Assembly: GCA_963804865.1 (NCBI GenBank)
Contig: CAWDSH010000001.1
Location: 1,054,001-1,118,000, forward strand
From: CAVVEQ01 sp963804865
GTDB taxonomy: Bacteria > Chloroflexota > Anaerolineae > Anaerolineales > Anaerolineaceae
Length of the DNA stretch: 64,000 bases
Reading direction: 5' to 3'
The notes under the pieces are model-generated. The model did not search any database. It saw nothing but the letters and a program-made list of their open reading frames with translations, and was not told the origin of the DNA. How positions within the stretch are numbered: the first letter of the stretch is position 1; every line of letters begins with the position of its first letter. A program made the position numbers and the translations under genes. Shown piece by piece: positions 53,319 through 61,183 of the stretch.

Positions 53319-55417
53319 GGTGTATCCATTTCAATTTCTGAAGGTTCAAGATACTTGAACAAGGTAAAACCTTCGGGACCGCGGACTTTGCCTATTCTTT
53401 CCAGGCGATCCTTGAACATACCCATATACGGATCACTGGAGGTGACCATATATTCCGTGGCAAAGATATATTCAACCCCCATTTCATCCAGGAATTCTGA
53501 TCCTGTGCCTTCCTTCAGCGCATTGAAATATTCCACGCTGTTCATTAATCCGTCAAGGTTGACGATGGTGCGGTTCTGGACAAAATAAGCCACCGTGCCG
53601 CCTCCGGTCATCCCAACAACAGCCCCTGGATGTGTATATGTTTCCAAACCACGTGCATCAGCGAGGAAGTATTCCTCCAATTCCGGTTTAACCCTTGCCG
53701 GTGCCAATCTTTTTATATAGGATATGTTATTCCCAATAAGGAAGATGATTACGCATCCCATAATCAGGCGGAAGACAATTCCCCCTGATTTCGATTCGTC
53801 AAGTTGATCAGCAAGCGTATCCAACAGCAATCCAATGATCAATAAGATAACAAGTATTTCACCCACCCAATACCACGAGCGGGTGTTCGGATAATTGGTG
53901 GCGTTGTAGTACGAGATCTGCACCAGGCACCCAAAAAACAGGGGCAGGATGCCGATTTCGTGGAATTTCTGCGTAATTTCTGATCTTCTATTTCGGATCA
54001 ATCTGGCAATGAATATTATCGCAACAAGCACGATGCATAAATATATGATCCAGTAATTTGATTCTTCTTCTATCTGGAATCCTTTTATGAGACCTTTTAC
54101 GAGGGCATCGGGATACCGGGAAATCAGCGACCAGGACCCATAATTGGAATTTGGAGAAAGCCCAAGAAAAACCTGGAGCGTCATATCATGACCGTATACA
54201 GTATTGGGAAGTTCCGCCCACCAATGTTTGATCTGCCCGCTGATGGGCATGGCAGTTCCAAAATAGATCGTGTTCCAGGTCAAATAGGCAATCATCAAAA
54301 CTGCCATCAGACCAAAATAAGTAAACCCTTCCCTTATGAATCTCCCCCAATAAGATTTCAGCCATTCCAACCATGCTGAAAAAACCTGCAAGCGATTTTG
54401 ATATAAAGAGTGTTTAAAGAATATCCGTGAACAAATCAATAAGACTGTCGTTATAATCCAATCGTAGATGATATAGGTGCGCGGGAACACACTGAAAAAA
54501 CGGAAGTAGGATAGGGTCAGCATGATAGCGCCCAAGACCAAACTGGCTAATCCACATAGCACGATGATCTTGAGTGCCTGGAATCTCCGGTCTTTTATTA
54601 TCCAAGGGGTGTCCAACTGGAAAAAAGTGAATACTATGGGTTTGATAATCATTGCCAGTATGAGCATCACATACGTGGAGAACATGGCTGCAGTATATTC
54701 CCCAGAGATGCCAAACCTCATGATGGCTGACCCAATAACGCCGATGGCAATAAATATTTCATCCAAAATAAATTGACGTTGAATCGGCAAGTCCCGTAAT
54801 AACAACCAGGCACCCACCAATATCACGGTGAAAATATTATCAAGCCGGGTGAATAGGACCAGGGAAGCAACCAATCCCACCCAAAAAAGATCTAAGGATT
54901 TGTTCTTCTTTTCCTTCATTCTATCGCGATACCATGAGGCTGCAAAAAGCAGCAGGATGAGGGAAAATGCGTTCAACCCGGCTTCCAGGCCGTCTTCCGT
55001 CGTAACCTGGTGAATTCGCGGGAATAATACCCATGCGGTTGCAGCAAAGGCTGCCACCCAATGATTGATGTATTTTCTTAGCAGGCGAAAAATCAATAGC
55101 CCTGTTGCGCTGGTGAGAATCGCCATGACCATGATAATCACACGCAAAGGCAGTACCCGGCTGCTGCCAGTCAAGGCGAAGATGGGAATGTTGATGAACA
55201 ACCAGAGCGGGTGATACCCATTTGTGCGATTGATCAGATCAAAAGTAAAACCATGTCCCTCGGCCACATTCCTGGCAACGATGAAATAATAGTAAGCGTC
55301 ATCCGTTTTATAGAAATTCATCACGCTGGCTGCCGGGGCGGTTGCAGCGTAAAGATGTGTTGCAATAACGATCAGCACAAGCGCAATTTGGAAAACAACG
55401 CTGACCTTCTTAGACAA
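53315..55417 (-). CDS. Large GT39-like membrane protein
   Basis: A 700-residue polytopic membrane protein (about 13 helices), uninterrupted. Loop 1 carries YKTDDAYYYFIVARNVAEG and TNGYHPLWLF, resembling the DD/DE motif and arrangement of GT-C mannosyl/arabinosyl transferases and GT39. A C-terminal ~150-residue periplasmic domain (VGMTGGGTVAYFVQ, NLDGLMNSVEYFN) follows. It is a likely lipid-linked sugar transferase or glycan polymerase; exact role unknown. Its ATG is preceded by no obvious strong ribosome-binding site. Confidence 0.7.
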   Translation of the reverse strand: MSKKVSVVFQIALVLIVIATHLYAATAPAASVMNFYKTDDAYYYFIVARNVAEGHGFTFDLINRTNGYHPLWLFINIPIFALTGSSRVLPLRVIIMVMAILTSATGLLIFRLLRKYINHWVAAFAATAWVLFPRIHQVTTEDGLEAGLNAFSLILLLFAASWYRDRMKEKKNKSLDLFWVGLVASLVLFTRLDNIFTVILVGAWLLLRDLPIQRQFILDEIFIAIGVIGSAIMRFGISGEYTAAMFSTYVMLILAMIIKPIVFTFFQLDTPWIIKDRRFQALKIIVLCGLASLVLGAIMLTLSYFRFFSVFPRTYIIYDWIITTVLLICSRIFFKHSLYQNRLQVFSAWLEWLKSYWGRFIREGFTYFGLMAVLMIAYLTWNTIYFGTAMPISGQIKHWWAELPNTVYGHDMTLQVFLGLSPNSNYGSWSLISRYPDALVKGLIKGFQIEEESNYWIIYLCIVLVAIIFIARLIRNRRSEITQKFHEIGILPLFFGCLVQISYYNATNYPNTRSWYWVGEILVILLIIGLLLDTLADQLDESKSGGIVFRLIMGCVIIFLIGNNISYIKRLAPARVKPELEEYFLADARGLETYTHPGAVVGMTGGGTVAYFVQNRTIVNLDGLMNSVEYFNALKEGTGSEFLDEMGVEYIFATEYMVTSSDPYMGMFKDRLERIGKVRGPEGFTLFKYLEPSEIEMDTP

Positions 55418-55507
55418 AAGAATACTCCGTCATTCTTATCAATTGAGGCATATTCATCACATTCTAACAGAACACTTTAAAGTGGGTGTTACGAAGTGTG
55501 GCATTTT

Positions 55508-56177
55508 CTACTGCTTGAGCCCTAACATCAGTTCAACCAATTTAAAATCGATTTCTTCATCAATATCCCAGGCTTCAGCACGGTCAATTTCAAACATCAT
55601 TGGACGTTCGCCAAGCCGATTTCGACGCTTGCGGAGAGTTCTCACCTGTGAACAAATAGAAGCAGGAGTTCTCTGCGTACACTGGCGGAAGATCCTGAGT
55701 TTGCAGAAGCACATTCGGGTCGTGGTTGATGGGATGCCCATGGTAGTCCCATAGCCTTACCTGTAACCGGGTCACCGCAAATAAAGAGTCATATTCCGGG
55801 ATACTATCGACAAGAGTGTTGATCGCTTTTCGATAAGTTTCCGGTCTAACCAGGGGATTCGTGCTGTGGGTCTGAAGGTAATAATCTGCCTTAATATTTT
55901 CAATATCATGAAGCAAAATCTCATTCATTGAGATCTCATCAGCGCGAAGGTTCTCGGGGCGTTCCAACACGAGAACCTCTGGAAAGAACTGTTTTATACT
56001 CTGCATGATCTCAGCGCTATCCGTATCAACAACGATCTTTTCGATTTCATCAACTTTTTTAAGGTTCAAGAGCACGTGATGAAATAATGGCTTTCCTGCC
56101 AGCATCCGGTAATTCTTTCCCGGGATGCGCTGACTGTGATGCCGCATGGGCACTAGCGCCACAATTTTAGGTTTCAT
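55508..56177 (-). pseudogene. NeuA-like cytidylyltransferase, interrupted by one frameshift
   Basis: A ~223-residue acylneuraminate/KDO-type cytidylyltransferase. The CTP-binding opening VALVPMRHHSQRIPGKNYRML and the Mg block DYYLQTHSTNPLVRPE are clear. Reading goes off-frame after SCFYLFTGE; one extra A at 55639-55640 (minus) joins it to TLRKRRNRLGERPMMFEID. It would activate a 2-keto sugar acid (sialic-, legionaminic- or KDO-like) as a CMP sugar. No NeuB-type synthase is in the window. It overlaps the upstream GT2 gene by 11 bp. Confidence 0.82.
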
Positions 56178-57144
56178 CTGGATTCTCCGGTTTGACTGGT
56201 TTGGATTTGTGATATGAGATGGGCTCCATGCGTGACACAGATTGAGAAACTTCAGTCTGGGAGAGGTTTTGCGGATAATAGAATGCCTGCTTCAGCTTCC
56301 AGGTAAGCGGTCCTGATTGATGATATCCGAGATACGTTCCCCAGAACTGCCGCCAGCGGAAATTGATAATATCCGACCAAGATCTCTGTAAATACTTTTG
56401 AGAAATTGCCGCGCTGAAATCGCTGACGACATTCCCAATCCATAATCCAAACAAGTTCCACCAGTGAAAATGCTCGTGTGGATATATTTGCTTGAATGCC
56501 ATTCCTTCTCGTCGGTAGCGGTTTTGTATTCCCAGCCAATTCTCCTGGTGCACATGGATCACCTCCGCTTCAGCAGAATACGTGATCAGGGATCCCTGTT
56601 CGTATGCCCATCGCGCCCATTCGAGATCCTCCAGCGCAGGTAGACTCTCATTGTAAGCTTGCCGGGTCCACATTGATCGCCGGATGGCGGCATTGGCATT
56701 ATTACAGAAAGGATGCGCCTGTCTCGCAGCGGAATGATCAGGATACCAGTGTTTGAAAATCTGCTTTTCTGAAAATTGACTTTCATCCGTTCCGCGCTGT
56801 TTTCCATAAGTCAGTGCAACTTTGGGATCCTTAAAAGGTTCCAGCAAACGTTCCAACCAATCCGGATAAACGGGATAGACATGTGCGGATGCGATCACGA
56901 TTATTTCCGAGCCTGATTTTTCAATGCCCCTATTTAAGGCTCTTCCGAAAGAGAAATCCTCTGGCTTGATGTGAACAATAGTTGCCCCAAATTGCCGGGC
57001 GATATCAATGGTATGGTCGCTTGAACCGGAATCCACCAGAAGGATTTCAACATCCTTGATCGTTTGCTGCCTGATCCCTTCGAGCAGGCGGCCAATGTGT
57101 TTTTCCTCATTGAATGCGCGAATAACGATGGAACACGCAGTCAT
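56167..57144 (-). CDS. Family 2 glycosyltransferase
   Basis: A 325-residue GT-A enzyme of the rhamnosyl/inositol-type branch: SIVIRAFNEEKHIGRLLEGI, VDSGSSDHTIDIARQFG, FSFGRALNRG and a later ALEDLEWARW (catalytic base/acceptor region). The last ~60 residues are basic and probably disordered. It lies directly after the DUF4910 gene, with no gap, and before the NeuA-like gene, suggesting it may use that gene's CMP-sugar product. Confidence 0.87.
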   Translation of the reverse strand: MTACSIVIRAFNEEKHIGRLLEGIRQQTIKDVEILLVDSGSSDHTIDIARQFGATIVHIKPEDFSFGRALNRGIEKSGSEIIVIASAHVYPVYPDWLERLLEPFKDPKVALTYGKQRGTDESQFSEKQIFKHWYPDHSAARQAHPFCNNANAAIRRSMWTRQAYNESLPALEDLEWARWAYEQGSLITYSAEAEVIHVHQENWLGIQNRYRREGMAFKQIYPHEHFHWWNLFGLWIGNVVSDFSAAISQKYLQRSWSDIINFRWRQFWGTYLGYHQSGPLTWKLKQAFYYPQNLSQTEVSQSVSRMEPISYHKSKPVKPENPDET

Positions 57145-58459
57145 CTAAAATCCCCGCACCGGATCTGTTGGATTCTTTTGACGGCTAAAGGAGAGTAATT
57201 TACGATCTGCTAGCAATGAAATGACTTCCCACACCGAATTGAACGTGATCGCAAGTTCGCTTGCTATGTCTGCAACCGTCCTGCTGCCATCACAGCGCTC
57301 CATGATCTCAAACAGGCGACGGTGACCCTGCGGATTCACCTGGTGATCGATCCAGATCTTGTTTCCCGAGCAAAACACTTCGCCCTTGAATTGGTTAACC
57401 GGATACTGGTTCCTCTCCCAAGCCTGGATCAATCCCAGCACCGTATCCACTGAACGATCAAGCTGACCGTCCTTGATGATTGCCGGGGTATCCAGGCTGG
57501 AATGATACTCATGAAAAGGCCATTCAGGATCGGTCTTATCCGGCATCACTCTAGAGAGTGAAAGCATCGGGACTCTCACACCCGGAGAATTGAATTGCCT
57601 TTCGTCATTATCCACCACCCGCCGGTAATCGCCAAATCGGCATCCTGGATCGAAATCCGGGAGCGCAGCGCTTATGCAGCGGTCAGCCTGGCTTTCTGGC
57701 ATGAAACTGTGTTGAAGCGTTAATGGCGCAACATGTCCAAGTGTTTCGAGGAATAATCCTCCCATCATCCCAGGGATCAAGTCCTCGTTATGACTCAACC
57801 AGGCAATTGATCCAATGGTTTCGGGGAGTAATAAGAAGCGGTAAGTGTAATAGGGTTTGGGTGCAGTCATCAGCTTTTTTGCTGTTTCAAGCGCAACCAC
57901 AACGCCGGTAAGATCATCATTGACCATTGCCGGGTGGCATAAATGTGCTGCTAGTATAAAACTTTGTTCACTTGTACCGGGAATGATCCATTCGCCCACT
58001 TTGAGCTCACCCGGTTCAAATTGTGATCGGATCACCACTTTATATTTTTCATCACGGAGAGTTTTTTTCTGATTTTCTGACAGGCATAATCCCCAATCCC
58101 GCTCGTAATATTTGAAAACAAACGGGATTGCATCTGGCAGTCGTTTATGTGTATGCAGGTGGGGTAGCAGATCCTCCCGCGAAATGATCCCTTCAAAAGG
58201 CAACGAATAAGATACAACATGAAGGGGATGGTCGGCATAATCGATCAATCGTTTACCATCCAGCGTTTCCAGGTAAGCTTCGTCACAAGTCCATTTTTCC
58301 GGGATCGTCCAGGTCCAGCATTTCTCACCCGTCTGATATTTGTGAATTTTCATGGGGAGTTCTGTAGATAAACTGATGAAGCGCCTGATCGTACCCATCA
58401 CTGACGATATCCCGTTTGAGAAACCACAATTCGTTGATCAGTTCAATCATGGTGGACAT
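57145..58459 (-). pseudogene. DUF4910 aminopeptidase-like protein (DUF2172/DUF4910/HTH_47), interrupted by one frameshift
   Basis: A ~437-residue protein. It has an N-terminal helix, a PA-like insert (DUF2172), an M28/M20-like zinc-hydrolase core and a C-terminal winged helix (RRLFEIMERCDGSRTVADIA). Zinc-site candidates are HLCHP and DDLTG, plus LPETIGS and HEYHSSLDT. The first ~37 residues (MIELINELWFLKRDIVSDGY) are in another frame; deleting one base from the GGGG run at 58354-58357 joins FIYRTP to MKIHKYQTG. The family is known from glycan clusters, with a hydrolase fold but no agreed substrate. The start at 58459 is a choice between two Met. Confidence 0.8.
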
Positions 58460-58540
58460 TATGAATTTGCCTCTTTCCTGCCCGGTTGATAATTGGAAAC
58501 AAAAATCCATGGATCTCTCGTCAGCATCTCATCGGCTACT

Positions 58541-59239
58541 CTAACAAACTCCTGCATCCGGCATACCGCTAACGTTCCGTAATTCAGAGATACATGGGAC
58601 CAAGCCATTCAATTTCACCAATTCATCTTGAATGGGATGGATGATTAATGCGGGATCAATTGTAAGATCACGAACAAACATGCGATATGCTTTTTCAATC
58701 CATTGGCCATTGGACTTTATCTTTCCGGGGAAATCCTTCCAATAACGATACGGAACGTTTACGCGCTGCTCACTATAATGGATGATGGAGACTGCCTGGA
58801 TATCAGCGCCCAGCAATAAGATCTTGAAATCTCTTTCAATCATCATCTCGACTGCAGAACCGGGATCAAATGCGGACGGGGTATCCCGCTTACTCATTTC
58901 TTCAGCTAATTTGCCGATCAGCGCAAAGCTTTGCATGGGATGGCTGGTACGGAAGGCTCCTGGCAGCTTGCGCACATATTCAGAGAAAACCCCCATTTTT
59001 TCAGATGGTGTGTTTTTCAAATCAAACAAACCTGAATTCGCAAACGAGAAACTGAATGCAGGCACAGCCAGGGTGCCTTCTGCTCCAACGATTGAGCATA
59101 TGGCATCATAATAAATCCCAATACCGCCAACTGGTTTTCCAAAGTATTGAACAGCAGAATGCACCAGCAATCCATCACCGGATGAAATGCCCAGGTCCAG
59201 CAGCTTGCTTTTTATCTCCTCGAGACTGACCGTCTTCAT
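58541..59239 (-). CDS. AAC(3)-family N-acyltransferase
   Basis: A 232-residue acyltransferase of the aminoglycoside 3-N-acetyltransferase fold. Recognisable are LLVHSAVQYFG, GTLAVPAFSFSFANSG, FRTSHPMQSFALIG and LLLGADIQAVSIIHYSEQ (catalytic His region). Homologues in surface-glycan clusters acylate an amino sugar rather than a drug. It is 4 bp after the GNAT gene and 82 bp before the DUF4910 gene. The acyl donor could be acyl-CoA or, in this context, a carrier-protein thioester. Confidence 0.82.
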   Translation of the reverse strand: MKTVSLEEIKSKLLDLGISSGDGLLVHSAVQYFGKPVGGIGIYYDAICSIVGAEGTLAVPAFSFSFANSGLFDLKNTPSEKMGVFSEYVRKLPGAFRTSHPMQSFALIGKLAEEMSKRDTPSAFDPGSAVEMMIERDFKILLLGADIQAVSIIHYSEQRVNVPYRYWKDFPGKIKSNGQWIEKAYRMFVRDLTIDPALIIHPIQDELVKLNGLVPCISELRNVSGMPDAGVC

Positions 59240-59242
59240 TCC

Positions 59243-59716
59243 TTAGAGCATTAACCTCGCATGCCTGTAATCCAGGACAAATCCAAAATTTTCATATAGT
59301 TTCCAGCTCGCATCATTCCCAACCAGTACCTGTATCTCCACCGAATGGACCTTTTGTTCCTTGAGCCAATCAAGGCACAATACTGAAAGCTGTTTGCCGA
59401 TCCCCAGGCGGCGGTATTCCTCCTCGATCCACATATCACTTAATTCCCCAACCATGACCCCACCCATATAGGGGGGTAAGCGCTTGATGCGTGCCAGGAT
59501 AAATCCAACCACCCTGCCATCGACTTCTGCCACATACATGATACTAAATCGACCCAACGTTCTTACAAATGAATCCAGCCAGAGCTGACCAATATTCTCG
59601 GGCGATGGAAGCAGATATCCCGTCTTCTGAAAATGCTTATTCAACAAGGAATAGAATTCCATTGCGATCGGGTAATCTTCTTCCCTGGCGAGCCGATAAC
59701 TGACTTCGTCACTCAT
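59243..59716 (-). CDS. GNAT family N-acetyltransferase
   Basis: A 157-residue GNAT protein. Strand beta-4 and the CoA loop are seen in VVGFILARIK and EYRRLGIGKQLSVLCL (R/Q-x-x-G-x-G/A). The C-terminus has VGNDASWKLYENFGF, the usual fold end. Its ATG (59716) overlaps the ligase stop (ATGA) and has GGGAGGTG upstream; the frame above is an overlap with the ligase. In this setting it may acetylate an aminoacyl group or an amino sugar. Confidence 0.85.
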   Translation of the reverse strand: MSDEVSYRLAREEDYPIAMEFYSLLNKHFQKTGYLLPSPENIGQLWLDSFVRTLGRFSIMYVAEVDGRVVGFILARIKRLPPYMGGVMVGELSDMWIEEEYRRLGIGKQLSVLCLDWLKEQKVHSVEIQVLVGNDASWKLYENFGFVLDYRHARLML

Positions 59717-60900
59717 AAAAGCACCTCCCGGATTGACTTTGGCCATGTGCGCACATCCAGTCCATATTGGGCAAGAAACGCGTACGCAATTCTCTCCAAA
59801 CCAAATGCCACACAGCCTGTTTGAGCAGGCTTTCCATTCGAAAGTGAAATATTCAAATTCCGTCCAAAGAAATCCTGGTGGTAATTATAGGATCCGACCG
59901 CAATCGTACTGTTTTTGAAAGGTAAACTTGCACGGATCTCGAACTTCAACTGGAAAGCATTTTGAAATGCTGCTTGTTTGAATTCTCCGACAAAGAACGG
60001 ATCATTGGCGGTTTCCACCCGGTATGCCAGACCTAGCCGGGCAAATTTCTCCTCCATTCGCTTGCGGGCAGTTTCGCGATTCTCAAGCACAAATTCCCTG
60101 GAACCAACAAATATGATCTCCCGCATGGTGAAATTCCATAACCGCTCAAGGGAAACGAGATTACTGGATTCATAACGGAAGCAATTACCGACGGCAGTTG
60201 CCACCAATTGATCGTTGAGTAAAGGCTTGTCTGCAAGTGCAAAGTAGAGGTGATAACATACTGCCGGGGAAAGCATTGCCTGGACATTCGAAAAAGAATC
60301 CATGGATACATCAATCCCATGCTCATCACATGAAGCATGGTCCGAGAAATCCTGTATGACATCGAGATCTTCGCGCAGATGGGTCGCGAAAGTCAGCGAA
60401 TGGGGAAAAGCATGGAAATAATTGACCTTTTCCAAATAGCTCGCCGGGATGAGGGTCGGAAAACGGTAAGGCTCGGCTCCAAAGCTCTTCGCCAGGTCGA
60501 TGAATTCTGATTCGAAAAAATCAATCAAGCGGGTCAACATGGGTCCAATGGTAAAGATCCCCTGTGCTTCCTGGGAAAGCTCTCCCCTTCGGGTCAATTC
60601 TTCCATGGGATCGGCTTTATAGGGCACTTCACGATCCATATGATCCTCAAGAACCTGTACTTTGGGTTTGAACGCATTCTTAATGATACCTTCCACAACC
60701 CGGAGGGCTTTCTTTTCTATCGCGGCTATCTTTTGAGGTGCCAGATCACGTTTCAAAACCAGTGTTATGGCATCACCTGATTTTGCGACTTGACCTGATT
60801 TTAAATCTTCATCGAGATAAGCCAACTTCGATTGGACTTCTCCTATGAGATAATCCGGGATGGCTAAAGATAGCGGAAATGTGTGTGAATTTTTATTCAT
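59713..60900 (-). CDS. Amino acid:[carrier protein] ligase (SerRS-like, Bll0957 family)
   Basis: A class II synthetase-fold enzyme that activates an amino acid with ATP and transfers it to a carrier protein's phosphopantetheine rather than to tRNA. Zinc ligands Cys215, Glu261 and Cys363 are spaced 46 and 102 apart, close to the Cys131/Glu176/Cys279 of the Bradyrhizobium enzyme as I recall it. Motif 2 is FRYESSNLVSLERLWNFTMR and motif 3 is TGCVAFGLERIAYAFLAQ. It lacks the tRNA-binding coiled coil. At 395 residues it has an N-terminal extension of ~80 residues. It overlaps the carrier gene by 8 bp. Confidence 0.88.
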   Translation of the reverse strand: MNKNSHTFPLSLAIPDYLIGEVQSKLAYLDEDLKSGQVAKSGDAITLVLKRDLAPQKIAAIEKKALRVVEGIIKNAFKPKVQVLEDHMDREVPYKADPMEELTRRGELSQEAQGIFTIGPMLTRLIDFFESEFIDLAKSFGAEPYRFPTLIPASYLEKVNYFHAFPHSLTFATHLREDLDVIQDFSDHASCDEHGIDVSMDSFSNVQAMLSPAVCYHLYFALADKPLLNDQLVATAVGNCFRYESSNLVSLERLWNFTMREIIFVGSREFVLENRETARKRMEEKFARLGLAYRVETANDPFFVGEFKQAAFQNAFQLKFEIRASLPFKNSTIAVGSYNYHQDFFGRNLNISLSNGKPAQTGCVAFGLERIAYAFLAQYGLDVRTWPKSIREVLL

Positions 60901-61132
60901 GGGAGTGTTTCTCGATATATCCCTGAATCGACTTGAAATTCACAAGCTCGGCAATGGCTTCCGTGTTGATCTCTTCACCATATTTTTCTTCCAGCGCAGA
61001 CATCAGCATCATGTGCCCCAATAAATCCCATTGCGGTATGTCGCCAAAGGTCAAATCCTCTGAGATCTCTTCGTGATTGATTTGCAGCTGTTCAACCAGG
61101 ATTTTAATTGTTTCTTCTTTTGAATTACTCAT
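60893..61132 (-). CDS. Carrier protein (ACP/aminoacyl-CP type) lacking the phosphopantetheine Ser
   Basis: A 79-residue four-helix carrier protein with the partner-type block GDIPQWDLLGHMMLMSALEE. Carriers of this family read WDSLGHM, with the Ser carrying phosphopantetheine. Here the codon at 61024-61022 (minus strand) is TTA, so residue 37 is Leu, one base from TCA (Ser). The rest, including the Asp before it, is conserved. As given it could not be phosphopantetheinylated. It overlaps the ligase start by 8 bp, so it is clearly its partner. Confidence 0.85.
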   Translation of the reverse strand: MSNSKEETIKILVEQLQINHEEISEDLTFGDIPQWDLLGHMMLMSALEEKYGEEINTEAIAELVNFKSIQGYIEKHSHE

Positions 61133-61183
61133 TTTGCACCTTGTAACAATTTTCGGTTCAATGATATAGAACTAATCGGTATT

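Noticed and set aside
47000..58400. Phase variation as explanation for the frame breaks
   Set aside because: The runs are only 2-4 nt, far shorter than slippage tracts used for phase variation.
58541..59239. Aminoglycoside resistance gene
   Set aside because: AAC(3) fold, but it lies in a glycan cluster with carrier-protein and sugar genes; drug inactivation is not supported.
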